Assembly (NCBI GenBank): GCA_026636295.1
Contig: CP089457.1
Coordinates: 248,001-312,000 of the forward strand
DNA from: Medakamo hakoo
Taxonomy: Eukaryota; Chlorophyta; Trebouxiophyceae; Coccomyxaceae
Length of the DNA: 64,000 nucleotides
Direction: 5' to 3'
The notes beneath the pieces are model-generated. The model was not told the origin of the DNA, ran no database searches, and was given only the letters and a program-made list of their open reading frames with translations. Position numbers and translations under genes: made by a program. Shown piece after piece: positions 41,901 to 51,113 of the stretch (within the stretch, counting starts at the first letter, position 1; each line of letters opens with the position of its first letter).

Positions 41901-44900
41901 TGGTCCGCTGGACGCCCGGCGGCGACCTGCTCTTCGACGGCCGCGTCGACTTCCAAGTCAAGCTCCGCGGCTTCCGCGTGGAATTGGGAGAGTGCGAGGC
42001 GGCCATGATGGCGGCCGGGCTGGGCGTGTCGTCGGCGGTCGCGGTCGTGTCCGTCGACACCGGCGGCCAGCAGCGCCTGGTCGCGTACGTCTCGCCCGCG
42101 TCGGTCGACACCGCCGCGCTCACTGAGTCGTTGCGCGCCCGCCTGCCGGACTACATGGTGCCCGCGCTCATCGTGCCGCTGGCCGCCATGCCGACCCTGC
42201 CGTCCGGAAAAATCAACCGCCACGCCCTGCCCGCGCCCGACTGGGCGGGCGTCGCGGCCGAAGAGTACGTCCCGCCGACCGACGCCCTGGAAGCCGCTGT
42301 GCAAGCCGTGTGGCAGGACGTGCTCGGCCTGGATAAAGTGTCCACGACCGCCAACTTTTTCGCGGTCGGCGGCACGTCCCTCCAGGCTGGCCTGGTGTCG
42401 TCCCGCCTGCGCGTGGCGACGGGCATTGCCCTGCCCGCCCTGGCCGTCTTCCAGGCGAAGACCATCGCCGGCATGGCGGCCGCCGCTGCGAAAGTCGCGC
42501 CTGCCACCGCGGCCGCCCTCATCGCGGGCGGTGCGGCTGGTGCGGGCGCGGCGGCGGCTGGTGCGGCTGGTGCGGGCGCGGCGGCGGCTGGTGCGGCGGG
42601 CACGGCGGCCGTCCCGCTGACTGCTACCGCCGCCGCCACGGCCGCGGCAGCGGCGGCCGCGGCCACGGCGGCCGGCCGTGGCTGCTGCGGCCTGCTCCGC
42701 GGCCGCGGCCGCGGCGGCGCGCCCACGCCCGGCCGCGCCCTGCTGCCCCAGTTCCTGGGCTTCACGCTCGCGCTCTTCCTGCCGTACCTTGTCTACTCGG
42801 GCGGCGCGGTCCTGATCGCGAGCCTCAACCTGTGGCTGCCGCGCCACGCCCGCCTGGCCATCACGCTGGCCACGCCGCCAGTGATCCTGGCGTGCGTGCT
42901 GTGCCTGATCGGGGGCGGCATTGCGCTGCGTGCCGCTGTGCTGCCCCGCCTGTCCGACGGCCAGACCGCCCCGCTGTGGGGTGCGACGTACATCCGCTGG
43001 TGGGTGGCCCGCGCCGTCCTCCTCAACGTGGAAGCCTTCCTGCCCTTCTTGCGCGGGTCCGAGCTCCAGGTCATGCTGTACCGTGCGCTGGGCGCGAAAA
43101 TCGGGCGGCGTGTTCGGATCGACACCACCGCGCTCGCCGACTATTCTTTAATCGAAATCGGGGATGACGTGGTCATCGGTGAGGGCGCGTCCATCTCTGC
43201 CGTCGAACTGGAAGCGGCGCCGGCGCCGGGCGAGCCTGGCCGCATGGTCGCCCGCCGCGTCGTCATCGGCTCCGGCTGCACCATCGGCCCGGGCGCGGTC
43301 GTCGCGCCGGGCGCGCGCCTCGCGCCTGGGACGGCGCTCGGCCCGGGCGAGTCGTCCGCCGACCCGCCGCCGGAACACCCGTCGCCGCACGTCCGCACCC
43401 TGCCGCCGCCCGTCCCGGGTAGCATCGCTTTGGCGGCGGGCCTGACGACGGCGTTTTTACAGGCGCTGGTTGTCGTTCCGTCGTTCATCCTGTCCCTGTG
43501 GTTGACTTTCGCCGCGCTGTACGGCAACAACGATGACGTCTACCACAATTTCGGCGCCACGCTGCACTGCCTGTTCCAAGCAAAGCCTCACCCGTCCGAT
43601 GTGACGTGCGTGAAATGGGTGCCGGGCGTGTGGTTGGACATCGCGTCCATCCCGTTCGTCTTCCTGGCTTCGGCGATTCAATTCTTAGTCATCACGATCC
43701 TGACCAAACGCGTGTTCGTCGGCCAGTTCACCGTGGCGAACGCGCCATCCTTCACGCGCGGCTTTGGCGCCTTCAAAATGGCCGTCTGGCGCGGCCTGCT
43801 GCATGCGCCGCTGCTCCACCTGGCAACGGCCCTGCTGGAAGGCACGCCGCTCATGGCTGTTTACCTGCGCGCGCTGGGCGCGGACGTCGGCGCCAACGCC
43901 TGGATCGCGGGCGACGTCAAGTTCGTGGAAGCCGACCTCATTTCCATCGGGGAAGGCGTGTCCGTGGGCTCCTTGGTCACCCTGGTCACGCGGACGTACG
44001 GCGAGCCTGCGCTCGTGCCCGCGAAAGGCCGCGCCCTGGCGGCCAAGTCCACAGCCCGCGGCGGTGGTGCGGGCGCGCCGGTCGCGCCGCCGCCCGCGCC
44101 TACGAGCGTCGACGACATCCTGGCCATCGAGGAAGGGCGGGCGGGCGTGGCGGCCTTGTTGCGGGCGCCGTTGGCGTGCCAGGACTCGGCCGGCCCGCAC
44201 GCGGGCCTGACCCCGCCCAAGCCGCCGACGCAGACCGGCCCCGCCGCCACCGAGCTGTGCGCGCCCATCCGCATCGAAAAGAACACGGACGTGGCCACGC
44301 GCTGCCTGGTCTTCCCCGGCGCGCACGTGGGAGAGGAGTGCATCCTCGGCAACGGCACCGTCGTCCCGCCTGGCTTCGTCCTGTCGCGGTCGTCGGTCAT
44401 GATGGGCGCCTCCGTCCTGCGCGACGGCGCGGACGTGGAGGCCGCCGAGGCTGCCGCCCGTGCCCGCGGCGACGCGGTGGGCGTCTGGCTGGAGGGCGCG
44501 GCCCTGGCGAAGCGGTTCCGCCGCTTCGGCGCGGGCGCCGTCGCGGCCTGCGGCCTGGGTGGCGCGCTGCTCCTGTCGGTCGAGGCCGCGACCCTGTTCG
44601 GCCTGGTCCTGACGGCCGAGCTGCTGCTGGGCATGCCGCTGGCCGTCGCCATCTTCCCCTTTGCGACCGCGCTCTCCCTGGCCGTCACGGTCGCCATCGT
44701 CACGGCCGTCTCCCGGTCCCTGGGCGCGAAGAAGCCCGGAAAATTCCCGTTCTTCGGCGGCGCGCACTTGGCGTGGCACGTCCGCGGCCATTTCGCGGAA
44801 GCGGGCCTGGCGGCCTGGTCGCGCCTGCTGCACGGGTCGGCCCTGGGCGCGGCGGTCCTGCGCGCTCTGGGCGCGTCCGTCGGCGCCGGCGCGCTCATCG

Positions 44901-45190
44901 ACACCGACGCGACGGGCGAGCCGCACCTGGTGTCTGTCGGCGCGGGCTGCATCCTCAACGGCGAGTCGGAGCTGCAAGCCCACTCGATCGAAGCGCGCGA
45001 ACTCAAGCTCGTGTCGACGGGCATTGACCCCGCGTCCACGCTGGGTGGGCACGCGTACGTCATGGCGGGCGCGCGGGTGGAGCCGCACGGCGTCCTCGCG
45101 CCCGGCGCCATCCTGATGAAGGGCGAGTCGTTGCCCGGCGGCGCGGTCTGGCGCGGCGTGCCTGCTGTGCCGGACTACGGCAAAGCGTAA
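32913..45190 (+). CDS. Three-module membrane-anchored NRPS with Pls/PosA-type terminal region
   Basis: Non-ribosomal peptide synthetase. Exons 32913-33059, 33253-33474 and 33743-45190 (GT-AG, phase 0) give 3,938 residues. Order: C-terminal half of a condensation domain (1-~185, no HHxxxDG); A1 (~212-750: LFTSGSTGTPKG, LYGPTEAA, YRTGDLARW, PSGKVARRAL); T1 (LGGTSLQ, Ser808); C2 (HHAITDG, 1009-1015); A2 (~1344-1857); T2 (MTSLQ, Ser1902); C3 (HHGVSDG, 2113-2119); A3 (~2444-2957); T3 (GGTSLQ, Ser3002); Ala/Gly linker; then ~800 residues of three repeats, each with membrane helices and a hexapeptide beta-helix (GDDVVIGEGASISAV; FPGAHVGEECILGNG; AGARVEPHGVLAPG). There is no thioesterase or reductase. 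That ending is the Pls/PosA terminal region; in bacterial Pls it makes poly-lysine. All A domains keep the alpha-amino-group Asp (FDVSV, FDVAV). Confidence 0.92.
37151..38967 (+). repeat. NRPS internal duplication, copy 1 (module 2)
   Basis: 1,817 bp with no difference that I can see from 40451-42267, read line by line. It begins at the codon for Phe in FDLTLDV near the end of the C2 domain, covers the rest of C2 and all of A2, and ends inside EEYVPP just before the T domain. Outside both edges the modules diverge at once, at protein and codon level. Confidence 0.95.
40451..42267 (+). repeat. NRPS internal duplication, copy 2 (module 3)
   Basis: Second copy of the 1,817-bp block, exactly 3,300 bp (1,100 codons) after the first, in the same frame. 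It covers the end of C3 and all of A3. Identity including third positions implies very recent copying or ongoing gene conversion; a collapsed or mis-joined assembly is the technical alternative. Confidence 0.95.
42531..42590 (+). repeat. Two exact 30-bp tandem units in the NRPS linker
   Basis: The 30-bp unit starting GTGCGGCTGGTGCGGGCGCG occurs at 42531-42560 and 42561-42590, followed by a partial third. It encodes a 10-residue Ala/Gly repeat in the flexible linker between the last carrier domain and the membrane region. Its length may vary between strains. Confidence 0.9.
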
Positions 45191-45754
45191 CATTCAACAC
45201 AAAAAAACACAAGAAAACAAAACACGCTGTACATGTATCGGGGAGAGAGAGAGGAGAGGGACGGGTGCATGGTGAAAAAGAGAAACGTGGTGGGTGTGGT
45301 GGTGGTGGTGGGATGGATGGATGGATGGTAGGTGGGTGTGTGGGTGGTGCGCCATCGGCGGGGTGGGAAACTCAAATGACAAATCCTTTTTTGGGAGTGT
45401 GTGGGCTGTGTGTGTGCGTTTGTCCTGAGAGTGTGTGTGTGTGCGCGTGATATTGGGGCGGGCGCGAATCCTGTAATTTTTTTCTCCGCGAAAATGCGAA
45501 AGCCCCTCGACGGCTTTGTTCATGAGGGTGGGATGGCCTGCGCCGGCGCCGCACAGCGAGTTTGGGGGGGCCGACGGCGCATCTTTGCAAGGGCCGCCGC
45601 GGCCGCGGGAAGCGTTGCCTTCCCTGGCCGCACACGCCCAGCTGCTGTCCGCCTTTCAAAAGGTTCTGCTGAAGGCAGCAAGCCGCACGGCGGCGCGGCG
45701 CGGCGCCAGGACGCGGCGCATGCGTGTGCGCTCGTCGCCCACGCCCCGCCCGCC
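45191..45754. other. Region between NRPS stop and J-domain start, with GGAT and GT repeats
   Basis: Low-complexity 3' flank of the NRPS: GA-rich at 45244-45258, GGT repeats at 45295-45310, a (GGAT)n run at 45311-45328 and GT-rich stretches to about 45450. From 45494 to 45754 the frame of the J-domain gene is open and could be a 5' coding extension (see that entry). No other gene seen. Confidence 0.5.
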
Positions 45755-46387
45755 ATGTCGTCGTCATCCTTCTACGACATCTTGGGCGTGCCGTCCACCG
45801 CGTCCGCCGACGAAATCACGGCCGCCTTCCGGTCGCGTGCCTTGGAGCTCCACCCTGACGTCGCAGGCGCCGAATCGGCCGAAGCGTTCAGAGCGGTGTC
45901 GGAAGCGTACCAAGTCTTGAAAGACCCGGCCTCGCGCCGGCGCTATGACGCCCTCCAGGCGGGCGGCGGCGATTTCACCGGCTTCGCGGCTGGTGGGGGA
46001 CGCCCAACCGCGTCTGCAGACCCGTTTGACGAGCATTTCGCAAAGTGGTGGGAGGCCCAGGGCTTCAATGTCAAGCCGGACCCGCGGTCGCGGGAGCAGG
46101 CGCGCGCGGCGGCCGCGGCGGCCGCAGCTGAAGAGTGGGAGCGGGAAAAGGCTGGGGCGCGCGCGGCGCGGGCGGCTTTTGCGGCCCGTCGAGCGCGTAC
46201 GGTGGAAGCCCGCGCCGCCCGGCACGCCAAGGTTTTGCGCGGGTTTTGGCAGGCAAAGCCGGGATGGGGCTGGCCGGACGGGCTCGCGGCGGCTGTTGCG
46301 GTCGCGAGCCTGGCCGGGGTGGCTTTCCTGGCGCGGCCTCCTCCGCAGCAGGCGGGGAGGCGGCGAGAGGGTGATACGAGTGAGTGA
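45755..46387 (+). CDS. J-domain (DnaJ) co-chaperone with C-terminal membrane helix
   Basis: Stimulates Hsp70 ATPase. From ATG 45755: 210 residues. The J domain is residues 5-70: FYDILGVPSTASADEITAAF, then the HPD signature (LELHPDVAG), AYQVLKDPASRRRYDAL. A charged Ala/Arg/Glu helix follows, then one hydrophobic segment near the end (GLAAAVAVASLAGVAFLA) and a basic tail, so it is probably tail-anchored with the J domain in the cytosol or stroma. The frame is open upstream; starts at 45494 (MRKPLDGFVHEGG) or 45533 (MACAGAAQRVWGGRRRIFAR, presequence-like) would add 87 or 74 residues. I chose the start that abuts the J domain, but an organelle-targeted longer form is credible. Confidence 0.75.
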   Translation: MSSSSFYDILGVPSTASADEITAAFRSRALELHPDVAGAESAEAFRAVSEAYQVLKDPASRRRYDALQAGGGDFTGFAAGGGRPTASADPFDEHFAKWWEAQGFNVKPDPRSREQARAAAAAAAAEEWEREKAGARAARAAFAARRARTVEARAARHAKVLRGFWQAKPGWGWPDGLAAAVAVASLAGVAFLARPPPQQAGRRREGDTSE

Positions 46388-46572
46388 CGCGTGTGTAGAA
46401 GGTAGCGGGTCGTGTAGAGTGAGGGAGATTCTCCGTGCTCTTCCGTGGCGTCGGCGCTGGACCGGAAGAGAGAGAGAGAGAGGGAGGGAGAGGCCGGCCA
46501 GGGCGTGCGCGGGGCCCGCGCTCCCAACACACCACACACTAAAATACCGCCCCCCACACACACTGCACGGCC

Positions 46573-49500
46573 ATGGCGGACGATCCCGCGTCGCCGTGCG
46601 TGGGCGCGGGGCCTCCCGGCACCGCCGGCTCCCTGGCCGTATCGCCCGCCCGGCGGCGGCGCCTGTTCATCACGTCCGGCTTGATTCTTGGTGAGCCGGA
46701 AAAATTTGCGCAGGGAGTCGGGCGCGCCCGCCCTTGCACACACGCGCCGCCTTTCCCTGGCACGCGCCCGCAGGCAACGCCCCTGCCACTGCCGCGTGAC
46801 TGCTGCGAGAGATTCAGCCATTGGTCTGGCAGGGGGTTTGGGTGAATCGGACTGCTGGACGCCGTCGCCACAGCGGTCGGAACCGAATGTGCCCCGAAAC
46901 AACGCCGGCCGGCGGCGTAAAAGGTTCGGCGCGCGGGGTGCTCGTCTTGCGACGCGCCTCCGCGCCGCACCCGCTTTTCGATTCGGGCTTGCGCGGTCCC
47001 AGGCCCAGCCTTGTGCATGCGCAGCTTTAACGGCGGCGGAGGAGAGAGGAGGGCGAGCCTGGCCTGGGCGCGCGCGCTGTCGTTTGCTTGACCCTGGGCG
47101 GCCTTCGCCACTTCGCGCTCACGCCCCCCTCACGCCCACGCCCCCCACCACCACACCACAACACCTCCACAGGCAACGAGCTCATGGAACGCCTGGCCTA
47201 CTACTCTTTGTCCACCGACCTGGTCACTCGCCTGGACATGCTGGGCGCGTCGTCCGCTGAAGCCGCGTCCGCGACCATGGTGAGTTTGTCGTGCGGGTGG
47301 GCTCCCCGGCCGCCTGTGTTTTTTTCCTTCCTTCCTCCCGCGACCTGACCTGTGCCCCTTTGTGCCACCACCCTCCCAGGTCTGGCAAGGCGCGTGCTAC
47401 CTCGTCTCCATTTTCGGGGCCTGGACCGCCGACGCCTGGCTCGGCCGGTACTGGACCATCGTGGCCTTCAGCTCCGTCTACCTGCTGGGCTTGGCCGGCG
47501 TCGTGCTCTCGACCGGCGTCGCGGCCCTCTCCTCGCGCGCCTGGCTGATGGGCGCCCTGTACATCGTCGCGCTCGGCACCGGCGGCATCAAGGCCAACGT
47601 GTCGTCCTTCGGCGCCGACCAGTTCGACGACGCGTCCCCCGCCGAAGCCGCGGCCAAGTCCCGGTACTTCAACGCTTTTTACTTTGTCATCAACGTCGGC
47701 GCGCTCATCGCCTCCCTGTTCGTCGTCAACGTGCAAGCGTCCGTGTCCTGGCTGGTGGGGTACGCCATCCCGGCGGCCGCCTTTGCGGTCGCGTTCGCCT
47801 TTTTCCTGGCGGGCACGCCCCTGTACGTCCACGTCGCGCCGCGCGGGTCGCCCTTTGTGCGGTTGGGCGCGGTGTTTGCGGCGGCGGCCGCCAAGTGGAG
47901 GGTCGCGCCGCCCGCCGACCCGGCCCTGCTGTACGAGAGCGACAGCGACGACGAGGACGGGGGCGACGCGTGCGACGCGTGCGCGCTGGAGGCCAAGCCC
48001 GCGGCCGGCGCCCCCGCCCCCGGCCTGCTCCACACCGGCCGGGGGTGGAGCGCGGGCGCGCGGCCGGGCGCTGCGCCGCTCGGCCCGCCCAGCCGCCGCG
48101 TGTCGGCGACCGGCGACGACGACTCGGCCGACGGCGGCGGCCTGGCCTGGCCACGCGACGCCGCCGACGCTGCGGCGCTGGGCGTCCACCACGACCCGCC
48201 GCTGCGCCTGCCGTCCAGTGTCGTGCGTGCGGCTGTCCGCTCGGACAGGCGGGCAGCCACCCGCACCTCCACCAGCGCCGCCAGCGAAGCCGGGTGGGCG
48301 GGCGTGCCGCGCCCGCTGTCAGCCGGCGTGGTCTCCCGCGCCGCGTCCTCGGTGGCGGGCAGCCTGTCCCGGGCCGGCTCCGTGGCGGAGGGGCCCGCGC
48401 CCGCGACGCCCGGGTCCGGTGCCATTGCGTCGGCGTCGGCCGCCGCGGCCGCCGCCACCGCGGCCGCGTCTGGCGTCCGCCGCCGCGCCCGCGCCGAAGC
48501 AGCTGCCGCGGCTGCCGCCGTCAAAGCAGACAACCAGCTGCCGACGGCCTTCGTGCCGCCCACCTCCCGCCGCCTGGCCCACACGACGTACGCGCGCTGG
48601 TTGGACAAAGCGGCCACGCCGCTGTCTTTCTACTACAAGAGCGCGGCGGCCGCGGGCGACCAGCACCCGCCCCCGCCGGGCGGCGGGCCCCTGTGCTGTT
48701 GTGCTGCCTTGGGCCCGGATGACGCGGTGTACGAAGCGCCCGGCGCCGCCGCCGTCGCGGGCAAGACGGTCGCGGACCTGGCGGGCGGCGGCAGCGCCGC
48801 GCGGCCCGCCCGCCTGCCGGGCGTGCCGCGGCCGCACGCCCCCCGGGAACGCCACCTGTGCTCCGTCACCCAGACGGAAGAGACAAAGCGCATGCTGTCC
48901 TTCCTGCCCATCTGCCTGTCCACCGTCGTCTTCTCGGCCGTCTACGCCCAGATGAGCTCGACCTTTGTCCTGCAGGGCAGGTTCATGGACCGCCACGTCG
49001 GCGGCCTGACCATCTCCTCGGCCACCCTGTCCGCCTTCAACACCATTGCCGTGTTGATCTGCGTCCCGCTGTACGACATGGTGGTCGTGCCCGCCGTGCG
49101 CCGCCTGCGGCACGGCCGTGCGCCGACCTACCTGCAACGGATCGGGGCGGGCCTCGCGCTGTCGGTCGTCACCATGGCCGTCGCGGCGGGCGTGGAAGCC
49201 TGGCGCCTGGGCATCGCGGCCCGCGGCGGCAAGCCGCCGTCCGTCTTTGCTTTGGTCCCCCAGTACGCGCTCGTCGGCGCGTCCGAAGGTGGGCGGCCAG
49301 GGACATGGGGCTGGGAGGAGGCGGGCGCGCCGCGCGCGCGCGCGTGCGCGCGCGCTCCAACCACCGTCCTTCCCCCCTCCCATGGGTTTCTCTCATGTGT
49401 CCGCCGGTCCCCCCTCCCCTCCCCAACCCATCCCCTCCCCAACCCATCCCCTCCCCCCCCCACCCCACCCCACCCCACCCCACCCCACCCCCCCACCCCA

Positions 49501-49991
49501 CCCCCACCCACCCACACCCACACCCACCCACACACCCACCCACACACACACACTCTCACACAGTCTGTGCATTCATCGGCCTGATGGAGCTGTGCTACTC
49601 CGAATCGCCGGATTCCATGCGCTCGCTCGCGTCCGCCCTCCAGCTGGTCACGGGCGCGGTCGGGTCCTTCCTCTCCTCCGCCATCGTGTCGGCCGTGGAG
49701 TCGACCGCCCGGGCGTACACCGGCCGGGGCTGGCTGCCCGACCTGGACGAAGGCTACGACGGCCGCCTCGACCTGTTCTACACCCTGCTCCTCGTCATTT
49801 CGGCCGCCAACCTGGTCTTCTACCTGTGGACCGCGTCCCAGTACCGTTACAAGGTCCTGGCCGACCCCAGCGTCCGGGCGGGGCGGGCGGGGCTGGCCGC
49901 CCTGGCGGCCGCGGAGCAGGGGCGGCCGCGCACGGCGGACGCGGAGGCCGGTGGCTGGCGGCGGCGGGCGTCGTCGGCCGGCACGGCCTGA
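46573..49991 (+). CDS. POT/PTR (NPF) family proton-coupled peptide transporter
   Basis: Major-facilitator importer of di/tripeptides, or nitrate or other small solutes in plants. Exons 46573-46690, 47173-47279, 47380-49288 and 49564-49991 (GT-AG, phases 1, 0, 1), 853 residues. Family landmarks: GNELMERLAYYSLSTDL (the E-x-x-E-R proton-coupling region appears here as NELMER), GRYWTIVAFSSVYLLGLAG, ALGTGGIKANVSSFGADQF (PTR2 signature region), FNAFYFVINVGAL, and in the C-terminal half AVYAQMSSTFVLQG, FNTIAVLICVPLYD and GLMELCYSESPDSMRSLASA. A disordered loop of about 300 residues separates the two six-helix halves. It lies 1.4 kb downstream of the NRPS on the same strand. TGTAA occurs about 80 bp after the stop (50070-50074). 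Confidence 0.9.
49289..49563 (+). repeat. C/A-rich simple-repeat intron of the POT gene
   Basis: The last POT intron. It starts GTGGGC, has alternating GC (GCGCGCGCGTGCGCGCGC) near 49330-49352, then CCCCTCCCCAACC units, CCACC repeats and CA repeats up to the acceptor CAG at 49561-49563. A long one-sided purine/pyrimidine tract like this can be unstable. Confidence 0.7.
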
Positions 49992-50170
49992 TGGAGAGGG
50001 GCTCGTGAGTCACTCTTGCGCACGTAACCACCGCCCGGAGATGTCAGCCTTCCTTGTTTTGTTAAAAACTGTAAAACACTGTGAAATTATAGTGCACGTC
50101 CAACGACGCAGTCACACGTCCGTCCTTTCCCCCTTTCCGCGCCCAACGCCAAACACCGCCCTCACACCAA

Positions 50171-50287
50171 ATGCCCCCACGCCGCGGCGGCCTGGACCCG
50201 GCTCTGCAAAAGGGCGAGTACTGGGTGGACGCCGTGGCGGTGGGCGCGCTGCTGGCGGCCGCCCTGTACTTTTTGATCTTCTGGTGA
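50171..50287 (+). CDS. 38-residue single-pass membrane microprotein
   Basis: ATG 50171 to TGA 50285-50287 encodes MPPRRGGLDPALQKGEYWVD followed by a hydrophobic helix (AVAVGALLAAALYFLIFW) that ends at the stop. A basic N-terminus plus one C-terminal helix looks like a real small membrane subunit, for example of a respiratory or plastid complex, but I cannot name it. It starts 179 bp after the POT stop and ends just 13 bp before the next start codon on the same strand. Confidence 0.45.
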   Translation: MPPRRGGLDPALQKGEYWVDAVAVGALLAAALYFLIFW

Positions 50288-50300
50288 AAGAGAGGAACGC

Positions 50301-51020
50301 ATGCGCGGCCTTGCCCGCGTCGCGGCCGCGGCTGGGAGCCTTGGTCCCCGCCTCCACTGTGGCGGGTGGGTGGGGCAGGGTGTGGGGCTTGACTGTGCAG
50401 GCGTTCGAAGCCTGAGCACGCCGCCTTCACCGCCGGCCGGGTCGTCTTCCGAACCGACGACGGCAGCGGCGGCGGGTCCTCCTGAACCCCTGCGCGCCCG
50501 CCCGCGCCGGGTCATCTACCGCGCCCGCGGCATGGTGCCGTTGCGGACACTGGTCCGCTTCAAGATCTTCCACCTGGCCGCCGCTGCCGCCGCCGCCGGC
50601 CCCGCCGCGACCGCCCTGTCGGGCGGCGGCCTGCCCGGCACGGAAGCCGTGCTCGCCGCGGCGACCGTGGGCGCGTGCGGCGGCGGCGCGGCCGCCCTCA
50701 ACTGGCTGGCCCGGCGGTATGTGGGCGAGCTGTCGCTGTTGGAGGGCGAGCCGGGCGGACGCACGCTCGTCGTGTCCACGCTGGACGGGTGGGGCCGGCG
50801 CGTGGACGAGGCGGTGGCGGTGGACGGGCTTGTCCCGCCGCTGGCGGGCCTGCCCCCGGACGCCGCGGCCGCGGCCGCGACCGCCCGCCCGCTGCTGGCC
50901 GTGGACGTGCGTGGAGGAGGTGGTGGATCGGGGCGCGCCTCACGCCAGCTGTTGGTCAGCCTGACGCACAACGCCTTTGTCGACCGGGACGCGGTGATGC
51001 GGCTGTTGACGGGCGGGTGA
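50301..51020 (+). CDS. Mitochondrial membrane protein, TMEM186-like
   Basis: Single frame, 239 residues. The start MRGLARVAAAAGSLGPRL is a basic, acid-free presequence. The core begins VIYRARGMVPLRTLVRFKIF, has two membrane helices (FHLAAAAAAAGPAATALS and EAVLAAATVGACGGGAAALN) and a C-terminal soluble domain with LSLLEGEPGGRTLVVSTLDG and LVSLTHNAFVDRDAVMRLL. The order YR-x-x-G, helix pair, beta-rich tail resembles TMEM186, a complex I assembly factor of the mitochondrial inner membrane; the match is by pattern and is weak. ATG 50532 (MVPLRTLVRF) is an alternative start. The upstream microprotein ends 13 bp before this start. Confidence 0.5.
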   Translation: MRGLARVAAAAGSLGPRLHCGGWVGQGVGLDCAGVRSLSTPPSPPAGSSSEPTTAAAAGPPEPLRARPRRVIYRARGMVPLRTLVRFKIFHLAAAAAAAGPAATALSGGGLPGTEAVLAAATVGACGGGAAALNWLARRYVGELSLLEGEPGGRTLVVSTLDGWGRRVDEAVAVDGLVPPLAGLPPDAAAAAATARPLLAVDVRGGGGGSGRASRQLLVSLTHNAFVDRDAVMRLLTGG

Positions 51021-51113
51021 GGCTTTTGCAGGAGAGAGGTGTGTGAATGAAAAAAAAAACACAGGCACAGGCACAGTTTTTGCTTTTGCACGGAAAAAAT
51101 CCATCTATTCCTA

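Noticed and set aside
42531-42590. CRISPR-like direct repeats
   Set aside because: Units are adjacent without spacers, lie in coding frame and encode an Ala/Gly linker.
50360-50401. Intron in the TMEM186-like gene (GTGGGT ... GTGCAG)
   Set aside because: It would be about 40 nt, shorter than any other intron in the window, and the frame is open without it.
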